From Spongiactinospora sp. TRM90649 (GTDB taxonomy: Bacteria > Actinomycetota > Actinomycetes > Streptosporangiales > Streptosporangiaceae), in contig NZ_JARLTC010000024.1 of NCBI RefSeq assembly GCF_029382225.1, forward strand, positions 1-64,000: 64,000 bases of DNA, read 5' to 3'. Below, piece by piece: positions 45,264-53,006 of this stretch (position 1 is its first letter; the number at the start of each line of letters is the position of its first letter). A program made the position numbers and the translations under genes. The notes beneath the pieces were generated by a model. That model searched no databases. It worked only from the letters and a program-made list of their open reading frames with translations, and was not told the DNA's origin.

Positions 45264-45405
45264 GGTCTCCTAAAGGGGAGGTGGTCCTTGAGCCGGGCCG
45301 GGCGGGGGCGCACAGTACCCGCAGTAATCAGATCATGCGGCGGATAAGAGAGGGGTAAGACCTGGCGGTCTTTTACCTCACCCGACCACGACCGTCACGA
45401 GCCGT

Positions 45406-45430
45406 GGCCCGTGAGCGGCCGTTCCGGGCC
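45406..45430. terminator. Hairpin downstream of trpA
   Basis: GGCCCG (45406-45411) and CGGGCC (45425-45430) pair around a loop with an inner CGGCCG, 11 bp after the trpA stop. Weak support. Confidence 0.4.
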
Positions 45431-45440
45431 TTCGCGCGGG

Positions 45441-46247
45441 TCAGCGCCTGACGCCCGCGGCCAGTTCGGCGGCCAGTTCGCGCGCCGCGGCGACGCCGGC
45501 GGCCTCGTCAGGGGCGTCGAGCAGGCGGCGGCAGAAGGCCGAGCCGACGATGACCCCGTCGGCGTATCCGGCGACCTCGGCGGCCTGCGCGCCGGTGCCG
45601 ACGCCCAGGCCGACGCAGACCGGTAGGTCGGTGTGCGCGCGGGTACGTTTTACCAGGCCCTCGGCGCCGGAGGAGATGGACTCCCTGGCCCCTGTGACGC
45701 CCATCAGGGACGCCGCGTAGACGAACCCGGTGCAGCAGGCCGTCACGGCCTGGATGCGCTCCTCCGTGGAACTGGGGGCGACCAGGAAGACCGTGTCGAT
45801 GCCGGCGGTGGCGGACGCCTCACGCCAGGGCCCGGACTCCTCGGGAGTGAGGTCGGGGGTGATCGTCCCCGCCCCGCCCGCGTCGGCCAGCGAGCGGGCG
45901 AACCGGTCGGCGCCGTAGCGGTCGATCGGGTTCCAGTAGGTCATCACCAGGGTGGCCGCGCCCGAGGCGGCCACGCCCTCGACCGTGCGCAGCACGTCGG
46001 CGATCCGGGTGCCGTTGCTCAGCGACACGTGCACGGCGTCCTGGATGGTCGGGCCGTCCATCAGCGGATCGGAGTACGGCAGGCCGATCTCGATCACGTC
46101 GCAGCCCGCCTCGACCATGGCCCTGGCCGCCTTGACGCAGCCCTCCTTTGAGGGGAACCCCGCGGGCAGGTAGCCGATCAGGGCCGAGCGCCCCTCCGCG
46201 CGGGCCTTGCCCAGCGCCGAGGCCAGGGTCGTAGTGGATGTCGTCAT
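45441..46247 (-). CDS. trpA: Tryptophan synthase alpha subunit
   Basis: Cleaves indole-3-glycerol phosphate to indole and glyceraldehyde-3-phosphate. A 268-residue TIM barrel with the catalytic pair in VIEIGLPYSDPLMDGPTIQ (Glu and Asp), loop 2 RIADVL, and the phosphate-binding VCVGLGVGTGAQ and GVIVGSAFCR. The ATG at 46247 (MTTSTTTLASAL) was preferred over an upstream frame without family resemblance. It is 88 bp downstream of trpB on the same strand; the pair forms the usual alpha2-beta2 complex. Confidence 0.95.
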   Translation of the reverse strand: MTTSTTTLASALGKARAEGRSALIGYLPAGFPSKEGCVKAARAMVEAGCDVIEIGLPYSDPLMDGPTIQDAVHVSLSNGTRIADVLRTVEGVAASGAATLVMTYWNPIDRYGADRFARSLADAGGAGTITPDLTPEESGPWREASATAGIDTVFLVAPSSTEERIQAVTACCTGFVYAASLMGVTGARESISSGAEGLVKRTRAHTDLPVCVGLGVGTGAQAAEVAGYADGVIVGSAFCRRLLDAPDEAAGVAAARELAAELAAGVRR

Positions 46248-46335
46248 GGATGGCTGTCCGTTCTCACTGGCCGTTCTCACTGGACCGGGGCCGGTGGCCG
46301 CCGCGTTCGCGTCAAGGGTGGTCAGGGGGTCGCTG

Positions 46336-47580
46336 TCACAGGTCGAAGTACTTCATCGCGGTCCCCATGTCCTTGTCGCCGCGTCCGGAGAGGTTGACCA
46401 GGATGATCGCCTCAGGGCCCAGCGCGCGGCCGAGCTTGAGCGCCCCGGCCAGGGCGTGGGACGACTCGATGGCCGGGATGATGCCCTCGGTCCTGGCCAG
46501 CAGCGCGAACGCCGCCATGGCCTCGTCGTCGGTGATCGCCGCGTAGGCGGCCCGGCCGGTGTCCTTCAGCCAGGCGTGCTCGGGCCCGACGCCCGGGTAG
46601 TCGAGGCCCGCCGAGATGGAGTGGGACTCGATGGTCTGGCCCTCGTCGTCCTGCAGGACGTAGGTGCGCGAGCCGTGCAGCACGCCGATGCTGCCCTCGG
46701 TGAGGGTCGCGGCGTGCTCGCCGCTCGCCACGCCGCGCCCGGCCGCCTCGTAGCCGTGCAGCCGGACGTCCTCGTCTGCGAGGAAGGCGTGGAAGACGCC
46801 GATCGCGTTGGAGCCGCCGCCGACGGCCGCCGCGACCGCGTCGGGGAGCCTGCCGCACAGCTCCAGCACCTGGCGGCGGGCCTCGACGCCGATGATGCGG
46901 GCGAAGTCGCGGACGATCTCCGGGAAGGGAGCCGGCCCGGCGACGGTGCCGAACAGGTAGTGGGTGTGCTCGACGTTGGTGACCCAGTCGCGGAACGCCT
47001 CGTTGATGGAGTCCTTGAGGGTCTGGCTGCCGTTGTGCACGGGCACCACGGTCGCGCCGAGCAGCTTCATCCGCGCGACGTTGAGCGCCTGGCGCTCGCA
47101 GTCGACGGCGCCCATGTAGATCACGCACTCCAGGCCGAGCAGGGCCGCCGCGGTGGCCGTGGCCACGCCGTGCTGGCCCGCGCCGGTCTCGGCGACCACC
47201 CGGGTCTTGCCCAGGCGCCTGGTCAGCAGGGCCTGCCCGAGCACGTTGTTGATCTTGTGGGCGCCGGTGTGCGTGAGGTCCTCGCGCTTGAGCAGGACGC
47301 GCGCGCCGCCCGCGTGCTCGGCGAAGCGCGCGACCTCGGTGATCGCGGTCGGACGGCCGGCGTAGGTGCGCAGCAGATGGTCGAACTCGGCCAGGAAGGC
47401 AGGATCGACCTTGGCCTTGGCGTACTCCGCCGCGACCTCGTCGAGTGCCGGGATCAGCGCTTCGGGGACGAACCGCCCGCCGAACACGCCGAACTTGCCG
47501 TTGATGTCGGGATCGTCACCGATCACGGCGTTCCCCGCCAGGTCGGCGGCCGTGAGTACGGATCCGTCTGCTGCGCTCAC
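46336..47580 (-). CDS. trpB: Tryptophan synthase beta subunit
   Basis: Condenses indole with serine using pyridoxal phosphate. The 414-residue protein carries the PLP lysine in LKREDLTHTGAHKINN, the indole tunnel residues, and AVGGGSNAIGVFHAF. Its start, GTG at 47580, overlaps the trpC stop (GTGA). It is a TrpB1-type sequence, as expected beside trpA. Confidence 0.96.
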   Translation of the reverse strand: MSAADGSVLTAADLAGNAVIGDDPDINGKFGVFGGRFVPEALIPALDEVAAEYAKAKVDPAFLAEFDHLLRTYAGRPTAITEVARFAEHAGGARVLLKREDLTHTGAHKINNVLGQALLTRRLGKTRVVAETGAGQHGVATATAAALLGLECVIYMGAVDCERQALNVARMKLLGATVVPVHNGSQTLKDSINEAFRDWVTNVEHTHYLFGTVAGPAPFPEIVRDFARIIGVEARRQVLELCGRLPDAVAAAVGGGSNAIGVFHAFLADEDVRLHGYEAAGRGVASGEHAATLTEGSIGVLHGSRTYVLQDDEGQTIESHSISAGLDYPGVGPEHAWLKDTGRAAYAAITDDEAMAAFALLARTEGIIPAIESSHALAGALKLGRALGPEAIILVNLSGRGDKDMGTAMKYFDL

Positions 47581-48416
47581 TGGTGCCTCTCAGGTCTGTT
47601 CTCGGCCCGCGACGGGTCGAGACGCGTCGCCGGGTGCGCCCCGGCGGTGACGAGGTCGACCACCGCGGCCCTGGGGTCCTTGCCGGTGACCAGGCTCTCG
47701 CCCACCAGAACGGCGTCGGCCCCGGCCCTGGCGTAGGCCAGCAGATCATGCGGCCCGCGGACGCCCGACTCGGCCACCTTGATCATACCGTCGGGAACCT
47801 TCGGCGCGAGCGCCGCGAAGACGTCGCGGTCGACTTCGAGCGTCTTGAGGTTGCGGGTGTTGATCCCGATGATCCGCGCCCCGGCCTCGACGGCCCGGTC
47901 GAGCTCCTCTTCGGTGTGCACCTCGACCAGCGGGGTCAGGCCGATGGAGACGGAGCGCTCGATCAGCGAGACCAGCGCGTTCTGGTCGAGGGCTGCGACG
48001 ATCAGCAGCGCGAGGTCGGCGCCGTGGGCCCGGGCCTCCCACAACTGGTACGAGGAGACGATGAAGTCTTTGCGCAGGATGGGGACGTCGACGGCGGCGC
48101 GTACGGCCGACAGGTCGTCGAGGCTGCCCGCGAAGCGGCGGCGCTCGGTGAGCACGCTGATCACGTGGGCCCCGCCGGCCTCGTAGTCCGCGGCCAGGGC
48201 GGCCGGGTCGGCGATGGCGGCCAGGGCGCCCTTGGACGGGCTGGACCGCTTGACCTCGGCGATCACCGAGACCTTGTCTCCGCCGAGCGCGGCGAAGGCG
48301 TCGCGGGGCGAGGGCGCGCGGTCGGCGCGCTGCTTCAGGTCTTCCAGCGACACGGTCCGCTGCCGCTCGGCGAGGTCGGTCCGCACCCCGTCCAGGATCT
48401 CGTCCAGCACTGTCAT
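47577..48416 (-). CDS. trpC: Indole-3-glycerol phosphate synthase
   Basis: Cyclises carboxyphenylaminodeoxyribulose phosphate to indole-3-glycerol phosphate. A 279-residue TIM barrel with VIAEVKRSSPSKG, VLTERRRFAGSLDDL, ILRKDFIVSSYQ, GINTRNLKTLEVD, and VAESGVRGPHDL. GAGGAG precedes the ATG at 48416. No Trp-codon-rich leader peptide was found upstream. Confidence 0.95.
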   Translation of the reverse strand: MTVLDEILDGVRTDLAERQRTVSLEDLKQRADRAPSPRDAFAALGGDKVSVIAEVKRSSPSKGALAAIADPAALAADYEAGGAHVISVLTERRRFAGSLDDLSAVRAAVDVPILRKDFIVSSYQLWEARAHGADLALLIVAALDQNALVSLIERSVSIGLTPLVEVHTEEELDRAVEAGARIIGINTRNLKTLEVDRDVFAALAPKVPDGMIKVAESGVRGPHDLLAYARAGADAVLVGESLVTGKDPRAAVVDLVTAGAHPATRLDPSRAENRPERHQ

Positions 48417-48446
48417 GCCATCTCCTCGCCTTGGAGCTCGGAGTCC

Positions 48447-48472
48447 GCGAACGTCGCGAACGTCGCGAACAC
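48447..48472. repeat. Direct repeats upstream of trpC
   Basis: GCGAACGTC occurs twice in tandem and a third copy starts GCGAAC before ACGTC, within 40 bp of the trpC ATG. It lies in the 175-bp gap before DUF2752, where a trpC promoter would sit. Binding-site or slippage origin are both possible. Confidence 0.45.
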
Positions 48473-48590
48473 GTCGGGCCGTACTGTTCGCTCGCTCAAC
48501 CCGATCAGGGTCCCCTCCGGTCGACTTTGCTTGCTCGATGGTATCGGCCTGTGCGCACTCGACCGCCCGCAGGGTGGGTGGTCCGTTCCA

Positions 48591-49037
48591 CTAAGGGGCA
48601 AGAAATGCCGCGAAAGGAAGATTGCGGACAATCCAGTAGGCGATCACGATGACCGCCCATCCCCAGATCCAGGCCGGGCGCACCCGCACCGGCCGCGCGC
48701 GGCCCGGCCGCAGCGTTATGACGACCCACCTCGCCCACAAATAGAGCACGACCGGTATCACCGCGATGGCGAGGGCGTTGAGCCCCAGCGCCGCCACCGG
48801 TTCGCCGTGCGCCAGGGCGTGCGTCGCGCGCAGCGTGCCGCAGCCGGGACAGTACAGCCCGGTCAGCGCGAGGAACGGGCACGTCGGGTAGTGGCCGGGC
48901 TCGTTCGGATCGACGAGCCCGACGTAGCCGAAGGCCGCGGCGGCGGCGAGCGCGGCCCCCACGGGGGCGAGCACGGGCGGGAGGCGGAGACGCCTGCTCG
49001 CGCCCCGCCCGGCCCCGGGCCCCCTGATATCCGTCAT
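48591..49037 (-). CDS. DUF2752 membrane protein
   Basis: A 148-residue membrane protein with three hydrophobic helices and the DUF2752 motif CPGCGTLRATHALAHGE after a first YPTCPFLALTGLYC. Function unknown. The regular position of DUF2752 genes beside actinobacterial trp genes suggests a link to aromatic amino acid supply, but none is shown. The ATG at 49037 is used. Confidence 0.85.
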   Translation of the reverse strand: MTDIRGPGAGRGASRRLRLPPVLAPVGAALAAAAAFGYVGLVDPNEPGHYPTCPFLALTGLYCPGCGTLRATHALAHGEPVAALGLNALAIAVIPVVLYLWARWVVITLRPGRARPVRVRPAWIWGWAVIVIAYWIVRNLPFAAFLAP

Positions 49038-49067
49038 CCGCGCATCGCCACCAGGGTAGCCAGGCCG

Positions 49068-49700
49068 TCAGGTCGTGGTGCTTCCCGTGGAACTGGCCAG
49101 TTCGTCCAGCATCCAGAAGGAGTAGCCGAGGAAGCCAACCACGACGACGATGTAGACCAGCATGAGCCCCAGCATGATGTAGGACGTCACCAGCCCGGCG
49201 ATGGCCATCCCGCGGCCCTCCTCGCCGGTCCTGGCGATCTGCTTCAGCGCGATGTGGCCGAGGATGATGCCCACGATGGAGGAGATGCCGCAGGTCATGA
49301 AGCCCACGATGCCCAGGATCATGGACGCGAGCGCCATCGAGTTGTTGGGCCGCGGGGGCGCGTAGTAACCGGGCGGCGGGTAACCCTGCGGGCCCTGCCC
49401 ACCGGGGTGCCCGTAGGCGCCCGCCTGGCCGTAGCCACCGCCTGGCTGGCCGTAACCTCCCGCCTGGCCGTAGCCACCGCCGGCCTGGCCGTAGGCCCCC
49501 GCCTGCCCGTATGGGTCCTGGTAGCCGTAGCCCGCGTCCTGCTGCTGACCGCTCTGGCCGGGGCCCGCGTCCTGCGGTTCCCCGTACCCGCCGTGCTGGC
49601 CGTACTGGCCCTGACCGGCGTCCTGCGGATATCCGCCCTGGCCGTAGCCGCCCCCGGGCGGCTGCTCCTGGTAGCCGCCACCGCTCTGGCCGTAACTCAT
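49068..49700 (-). CDS. DUF4190 membrane protein with a Gly/Tyr/Gln-rich N-terminus
   Basis: A 210-residue protein. Residues 1-118 are a low-complexity Gly/Tyr/Gln/Pro/Ala region built from GYGQAGG-type repeats and predicted disordered. The DUF4190 domain follows with two membrane helices (SMALASMILGIVGFMTCGISSIVGIILGHIALKQI and GRGMAIAGLVTSYIMLGLMLVYIVVVVGFLGYSF). GAGGAG six bases before the ATG at 49700 sets the start. Role unknown; such tails can drive phase separation or bind the cell wall. Confidence 0.85.
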   Translation of the reverse strand: MSYGQSGGGYQEQPPGGGYGQGGYPQDAGQGQYGQHGGYGEPQDAGPGQSGQQQDAGYGYQDPYGQAGAYGQAGGGYGQAGGYGQPGGGYGQAGAYGHPGGQGPQGYPPPGYYAPPRPNNSMALASMILGIVGFMTCGISSIVGIILGHIALKQIARTGEEGRGMAIAGLVTSYIMLGLMLVYIVVVVGFLGYSFWMLDELASSTGSTTT

Positions 49701-49813
49701 CAAGCTCTCCTCGAACGATCGGCACGCGCGTGCCGTCCGAGCCGAAGCCTAGCGAGATCCGGCCAGAGCCATTGGCGAAAAGTCCGCTTCGCCGGGAACT
49801 TGCGACGCAGTGG

Positions 49814-50020
49814 TCAGGCGGTCTGCTTGCCCATGCCCATCATCTGCATGACCTTGCCGACGACCCCGCCGAGCACGACGACGCCGAGCCCCGCGAAGAA
49901 GGTCGCCGGAGAGTCCCAGATGAGCGCCAGACCGCTCAGCGTCGTTCCGACCAGCATGATCGCCACGGCGGTCCATGCCGCCGGGCTGCCGTGGTCGTTG
50001 CTCGGGTCCTTGCCGGCCAT
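49814..50020 (-). CDS. HGxxPAAW-family small membrane protein
   Basis: A 68-residue protein with the signature HGSPAAWTA and two hydrophobic helices. This small family accompanies trp operons in actinobacteria; its function is unknown. Its ATG overlaps the stop of the TIGR02234 gene by one base (TAATG). Confidence 0.85.
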   Translation of the reverse strand: MAGKDPSNDHGSPAAWTAVAIMLVGTTLSGLALIWDSPATFFAGLGVVVLGGVVGKVMQMMGMGKQTA

Positions 50021-50631
50021 TACCTCTCCCTGCTCTCCTGTACGGGGTCAACCGTGGGATCGACGCCTTCGTCGAGCGCGTCCCACATCGCGCGCTCACC
50101 GCGCGCCTCGGCCCGCGCCCCGCCCGTCGGCCCTGGGCGATCGTACCGGCCGGACATGCCGGCCCAGTGCCCGCCCCTGATCATGGCGACCACCCCGGCG
50201 CACGCCAGCACCACGCCGCCGGCCGCGGCGAGCCCCGGCCAGGTCCACAGCGTCTCGGCGGCGGCCTCGGCGGACAGCGCCAGCGCGTTGTCGCGCGCGG
50301 CGGCCTCGGCCGCGGCGCGCCCGGCCGCGCCGGTCAGCGCGGCGGCGGCCATGCCCGCGCCGCACAGGACCAGGACGACTCCCACCACGCACCGCCAGAC
50401 CCCTCTGGCGGCCAGAACGGCGACGGCCGACGCGGCGGCGGCGAGCGCCAGCGGGGTCAGGACGGGCACCAGGGCGCTCCCGGTCACGCCGACCGTGCTC
50501 GGCCGCCCGCCGGTGGCGCCGGCCAGGGTCACCAGGGCCCAGTCTCGGCTCGCGGCGAAGAGCGCCAGCCCGGCGCCCACGGCGCAGGACGCGATCCAGA
50601 CGCCGAGCTCCCGCCGGCTCGTGCCGGTCAT
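50020..50631 (-). CDS. Trp-operon-associated membrane protein (TIGR02234 family)
   Basis: A 203-residue protein with four membrane helices and the family feature ASRDWALVT after helix 1. Its C-terminus is cytoplasmic and polar. The family is defined by its place in actinobacterial trp operons; no activity is known. It is coupled to hisI (ATGA overlap) and to the HGxxPAAW gene. Where trpE is usually found, between hisI and this gene, there is nothing. Confidence 0.88.
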   Translation of the reverse strand: MTGTSRRELGVWIASCAVGAGLALFAASRDWALVTLAGATGGRPSTVGVTGSALVPVLTPLALAAAASAVAVLAARGVWRCVVGVVLVLCGAGMAAAALTGAAGRAAAEAAARDNALALSAEAAAETLWTWPGLAAAGGVVLACAGVVAMIRGGHWAGMSGRYDRPGPTGGARAEARGERAMWDALDEGVDPTVDPVQESRER

Positions 50632-50978
50632 CCCGCGGCGGGCACGGCCAGCGAGCCCGCGTCGAAGCAGGTGCGGTCACCCGTGTGGCAGGCGACGCCG
50701 ACCTGGTCGACCCGGAGCAGGATCGTGTCGCCGTCGCAGTCGAGCGCGGCCGACTTCACCCACTGCGGGTTGCCGGAGGTCTCGCCCTTGACCCAGTACT
50801 CCCGGCGGCTACGCGACCAGTAGGTGGCCCTGCCGGTGGTGAGCGTGCGGTGCAGCGCCTCGTCGTCCATCCACGCCAGCATGAGCACCTCGCCGGTGTC
50901 GTGCTGCTGGACCACGGCGGGGACCAGCCCGTCGGCGTCGCGCTTCAGCCTGGCCGCGATGGCGGGATCGAGGGACAT
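50628..50978 (-). CDS. hisI: Phosphoribosyl-AMP cyclohydrolase
   Basis: Third step of histidine synthesis, opening the adenine ring of phosphoribosyl-AMP. The 116-residue protein has WSRSRREYWVKGETSGN, DCDGDTILLRVDQ and the zinc-cysteine motif ACHTGDRTCF. The ATG at 50978 (MSLDPAIAARLK) matches the usual size; the longer frame adds 27 unrelated residues. It is not fused to HisE. It leads the unit running toward trpA. Confidence 0.94.
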   Translation of the reverse strand: MSLDPAIAARLKRDADGLVPAVVQQHDTGEVLMLAWMDDEALHRTLTTGRATYWSRSRREYWVKGETSGNPQWVKSAALDCDGDTILLRVDQVGVACHTGDRTCFDAGSLAVPAAG

Positions 50979-51130
50979 GCCGTCAATTCTGCCGCACGCC
51001 CCCTCCGGTCCCTTCACCAGTGGCCCGCCACGCCACCCCCAATGGTCACCTTCCGTCATTTCGCGATCGCTCCCCGTTATCGTCTGTCCCGGTGGCGTGC
51101 CGCCGGGGCGGCCACGGGAGTGGAGGATCC

Positions 51131-52129
51131 GTGTCAGGTTTCCGAGTGCGGGCCGCCGGGCTGGCCACGCTGGCGGCGGCGGCGTGCGGCACGGCCACAG
51201 TGGTGTCGACAGTGGCGGCGACAGTGGCGGCGACGCCCGTCCACGCGGTGCGCACGGCGCCCGAACCGCTCAGGTGGGTGGCGATGGGCGACTCCTACAC
51301 CGCCGGGGTCATCAGGGCGGCGGGGGAAGAGTCGGAGAGCCCGCGCGACGGATGCGCGCGGACCACCCGCTCCTACCCCGAGGTGATCCGCCGCGCCCTG
51401 GGCACGGCGGTCGAGCTGGTGAACGTGAGCTGCGGCGGGGCCAGGATCGCGCACATCGCCGAGGCCAAGCAGACCCCGGACGGCAGGCACAGCCCGCCGA
51501 TCTCCATGGACGCGGGCCACCCGTTCTCCCCCGTGCCGCCGCAGCTCGACGCGGTCAACGCGCGGACCGGCGTGGTCACCGTCGGGATCGGCGGCAACAC
51601 GCTCGGGTTCGGGGAGATCCTCACCAAATGCGCGAAGCTGGGCGCGCTCACCGCCGGGCGGGGCGCCCCCTGCAAGCGGTCCTTCGCCTCCGGGATGGAG
51701 GAGCGGCTGCAGGCGGTGAGCCGGGAGTACGACCGGATGCTCACCGCGATCCGGCGCAAGGCCCCTTCCGCCAGGCTGGTCACCGTCGGCTATCCGCACA
51801 TCGTGCCCGAGGACACCGCGAGGTGCCGCTACGGCCGTCCCGAGGACTTCTTCACGATCGCCAGGAACGACCTGGCCTGGCTGCGCACGAACGCGCTGGA
51901 GCCGCTCAACGCCGTGATCAGGGAGCGCTCGGCCGCGCACCACGCCACCTACGTGGACCTCTACACGGCGAGCGCCGGGCACAGCGTCTGCGACAAGGCG
52001 GGCGGCGCGAACTGGGTGGACGGCGTCTACAGCCGGGTGCCCGACCGTCCCGCGTTCGTGCACCCCAACGCCAGGGGGCACGCGCACGCGGCCAGGCTGG
52101 TCCGGGCGGCGCTGCTCGACCCCCGCTGA
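51131..52129 (+). CDS. Secreted SGNH/GDSL hydrolase
   Basis: A 332-residue exported esterase/lipase-type hydrolase. A signal peptide (1-40, hydrophobic and Ala/Thr/Val-rich) precedes the SGNH domain: block I GDSYTAG with the nucleophile Ser, block II NVSCGGARI, block III VGIGGNTLGFG, and a C-terminal HPNARGHAHAARL with the catalytic Asp-x-x-His-like pair. Several cysteines suggest three disulfides, as in actinobacterial SGNH esterases. GGAGG five bases before the GTG at 51131 fixes the start. Substrate unknown. Confidence 0.9.
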   Translation: MSGFRVRAAGLATLAAAACGTATVVSTVAATVAATPVHAVRTAPEPLRWVAMGDSYTAGVIRAAGEESESPRDGCARTTRSYPEVIRRALGTAVELVNVSCGGARIAHIAEAKQTPDGRHSPPISMDAGHPFSPVPPQLDAVNARTGVVTVGIGGNTLGFGEILTKCAKLGALTAGRGAPCKRSFASGMEERLQAVSREYDRMLTAIRRKAPSARLVTVGYPHIVPEDTARCRYGRPEDFFTIARNDLAWLRTNALEPLNAVIRERSAAHHATYVDLYTASAGHSVCDKAGGANWVDGVYSRVPDRPAFVHPNARGHAHAARLVRAALLDPR

Positions 52130-52140
52130 GTTGTTGCGTC

Positions 52141-52743
52141 CTAAGGGGCGGGCTCCAGGTGCCGCCACACCTCGCGCCAGCCGGCGAACCAGGCGCGGAA
52201 CCACGGCTCGCCCTCGGCGAGCGGCAGCACGTGGCCCAGGGTCTCGCGGTGGTAGCGGCGGCGGAACGCGGCGGGCATCCGGTGCAGCTCCTGCACGTTG
52301 CTGACGCGGTCGGCGAGCTTGACGAGGACCGCCTCGCGCGGGGCGGCGGCCAGCGAGCGCAGGTAGGCCCGTTTGGCCGCGGCCTTGGCCGCCGGGTCGG
52401 CGGGCGAGGGCGGCTTGGTGACCAGGCCGACCAGCTCGGCGACCCGGTCGCCGTGCCGGTCCGCGACCTCTGCGATCGTGGTGGGGGTGTCCTCCACGAC
52501 GTCGTGCAGGATGATCGCCGTCAGCACTTCGCGGCCGGTCACCCCGGCTCCGGCGACCGCCACCTCCAGCGCCTCCAGCAGGTGCTCCAGGTATGGCACG
52601 CCGGTGGGCCGCCGCTGCCCGCCGTGCCGGTCGGCGGCGAAGGCCACGGCCGCGCGGACCGCCTCGACGGTCTCCGGCGGCAGCCTCCCCGTCAGACCCG
52701 CCTCGGCCTCACGCCACGTGGGCCAGGAGGTGAAGGTCCTCAT
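52141..52743 (-). CDS. RSH-type HD hydrolase, Mesh1-like small alarmone hydrolase
   Basis: A 200-residue stand-alone HD protein with the ppGpp-hydrolase set: RHGGQRRPTGVPYLEH, ILHDVVEDT (HDxxED) and VKLADRVSNV. There is no synthetase or TGS/ACT domain. Small alarmone hydrolases remove the pyrophosphate of (p)ppGpp, but NADPH-phosphatase activity has been reported for eukaryotic Mesh1. The ATG at 52743 is used. It lies 10 bp from the SepF-like gene upstream and is convergent with the SGNH gene (11 bp). Confidence 0.85.
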   Translation of the reverse strand: MRTFTSWPTWREAEAGLTGRLPPETVEAVRAAVAFAADRHGGQRRPTGVPYLEHLLEALEVAVAGAGVTGREVLTAIILHDVVEDTPTTIAEVADRHGDRVAELVGLVTKPPSPADPAAKAAAKRAYLRSLAAAPREAVLVKLADRVSNVQELHRMPAAFRRRYHRETLGHVLPLAEGEPWFRAWFAGWREVWRHLEPAP

Positions 52744-52753
52744 CGGCGTCTCC

Positions 52754-52978
52754 TCACGCGGGCAGCAGCAGGAAGACCTTGGGGCATACGCGGTTCATCT
52801 CGCCGCCGCGCCCGCAGATGAGCCCGGCGGCGAAGTCGACCAGTTGCCTGGCCTCCTCGTCGGGCAGCGCGTTGAGGTCCATCACCACCGGGTCGCCCGC
52901 CCGGAAGTAGTGACCGACGTGGAGCGCCTCGCCGTACGTCGCCGGTCGCAGTTTTCTGATCACCCTGCCAGTTTGCAC
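52754..52978 (-). CDS. Minimal SepF-like protein
   Basis: A 74-residue protein matching the SepF core: RPATYGEALHVGHYFRAGDPVVMDL, then LPDEEARQLVDFAAGLICGRGGEMNRVCPKVFLLLP. SepF anchors FtsZ at the division site through an N-terminal amphipathic helix that is missing here, as is the usual linker (SepF is normally 150-200 residues). It may be one of the SepF-like paralogues known in streptomycetes. GTG at 52978 is the likely start, with AAGGG directly upstream. Confidence 0.8.
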   Translation of the reverse strand: MQTGRVIRKLRPATYGEALHVGHYFRAGDPVVMDLNALPDEEARQLVDFAAGLICGRGGEMNRVCPKVFLLLPA

Positions 52979-53006
52979 CCCTTCGGGGCGCTCCGGGGAG
53001 TTCCGC

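Noticed and set aside
48417..48590. Trp leader peptide or attenuator upstream of trpC
   Set aside because: No short frame with tandem Trp codons and no competing hairpins were seen on the minus strand.
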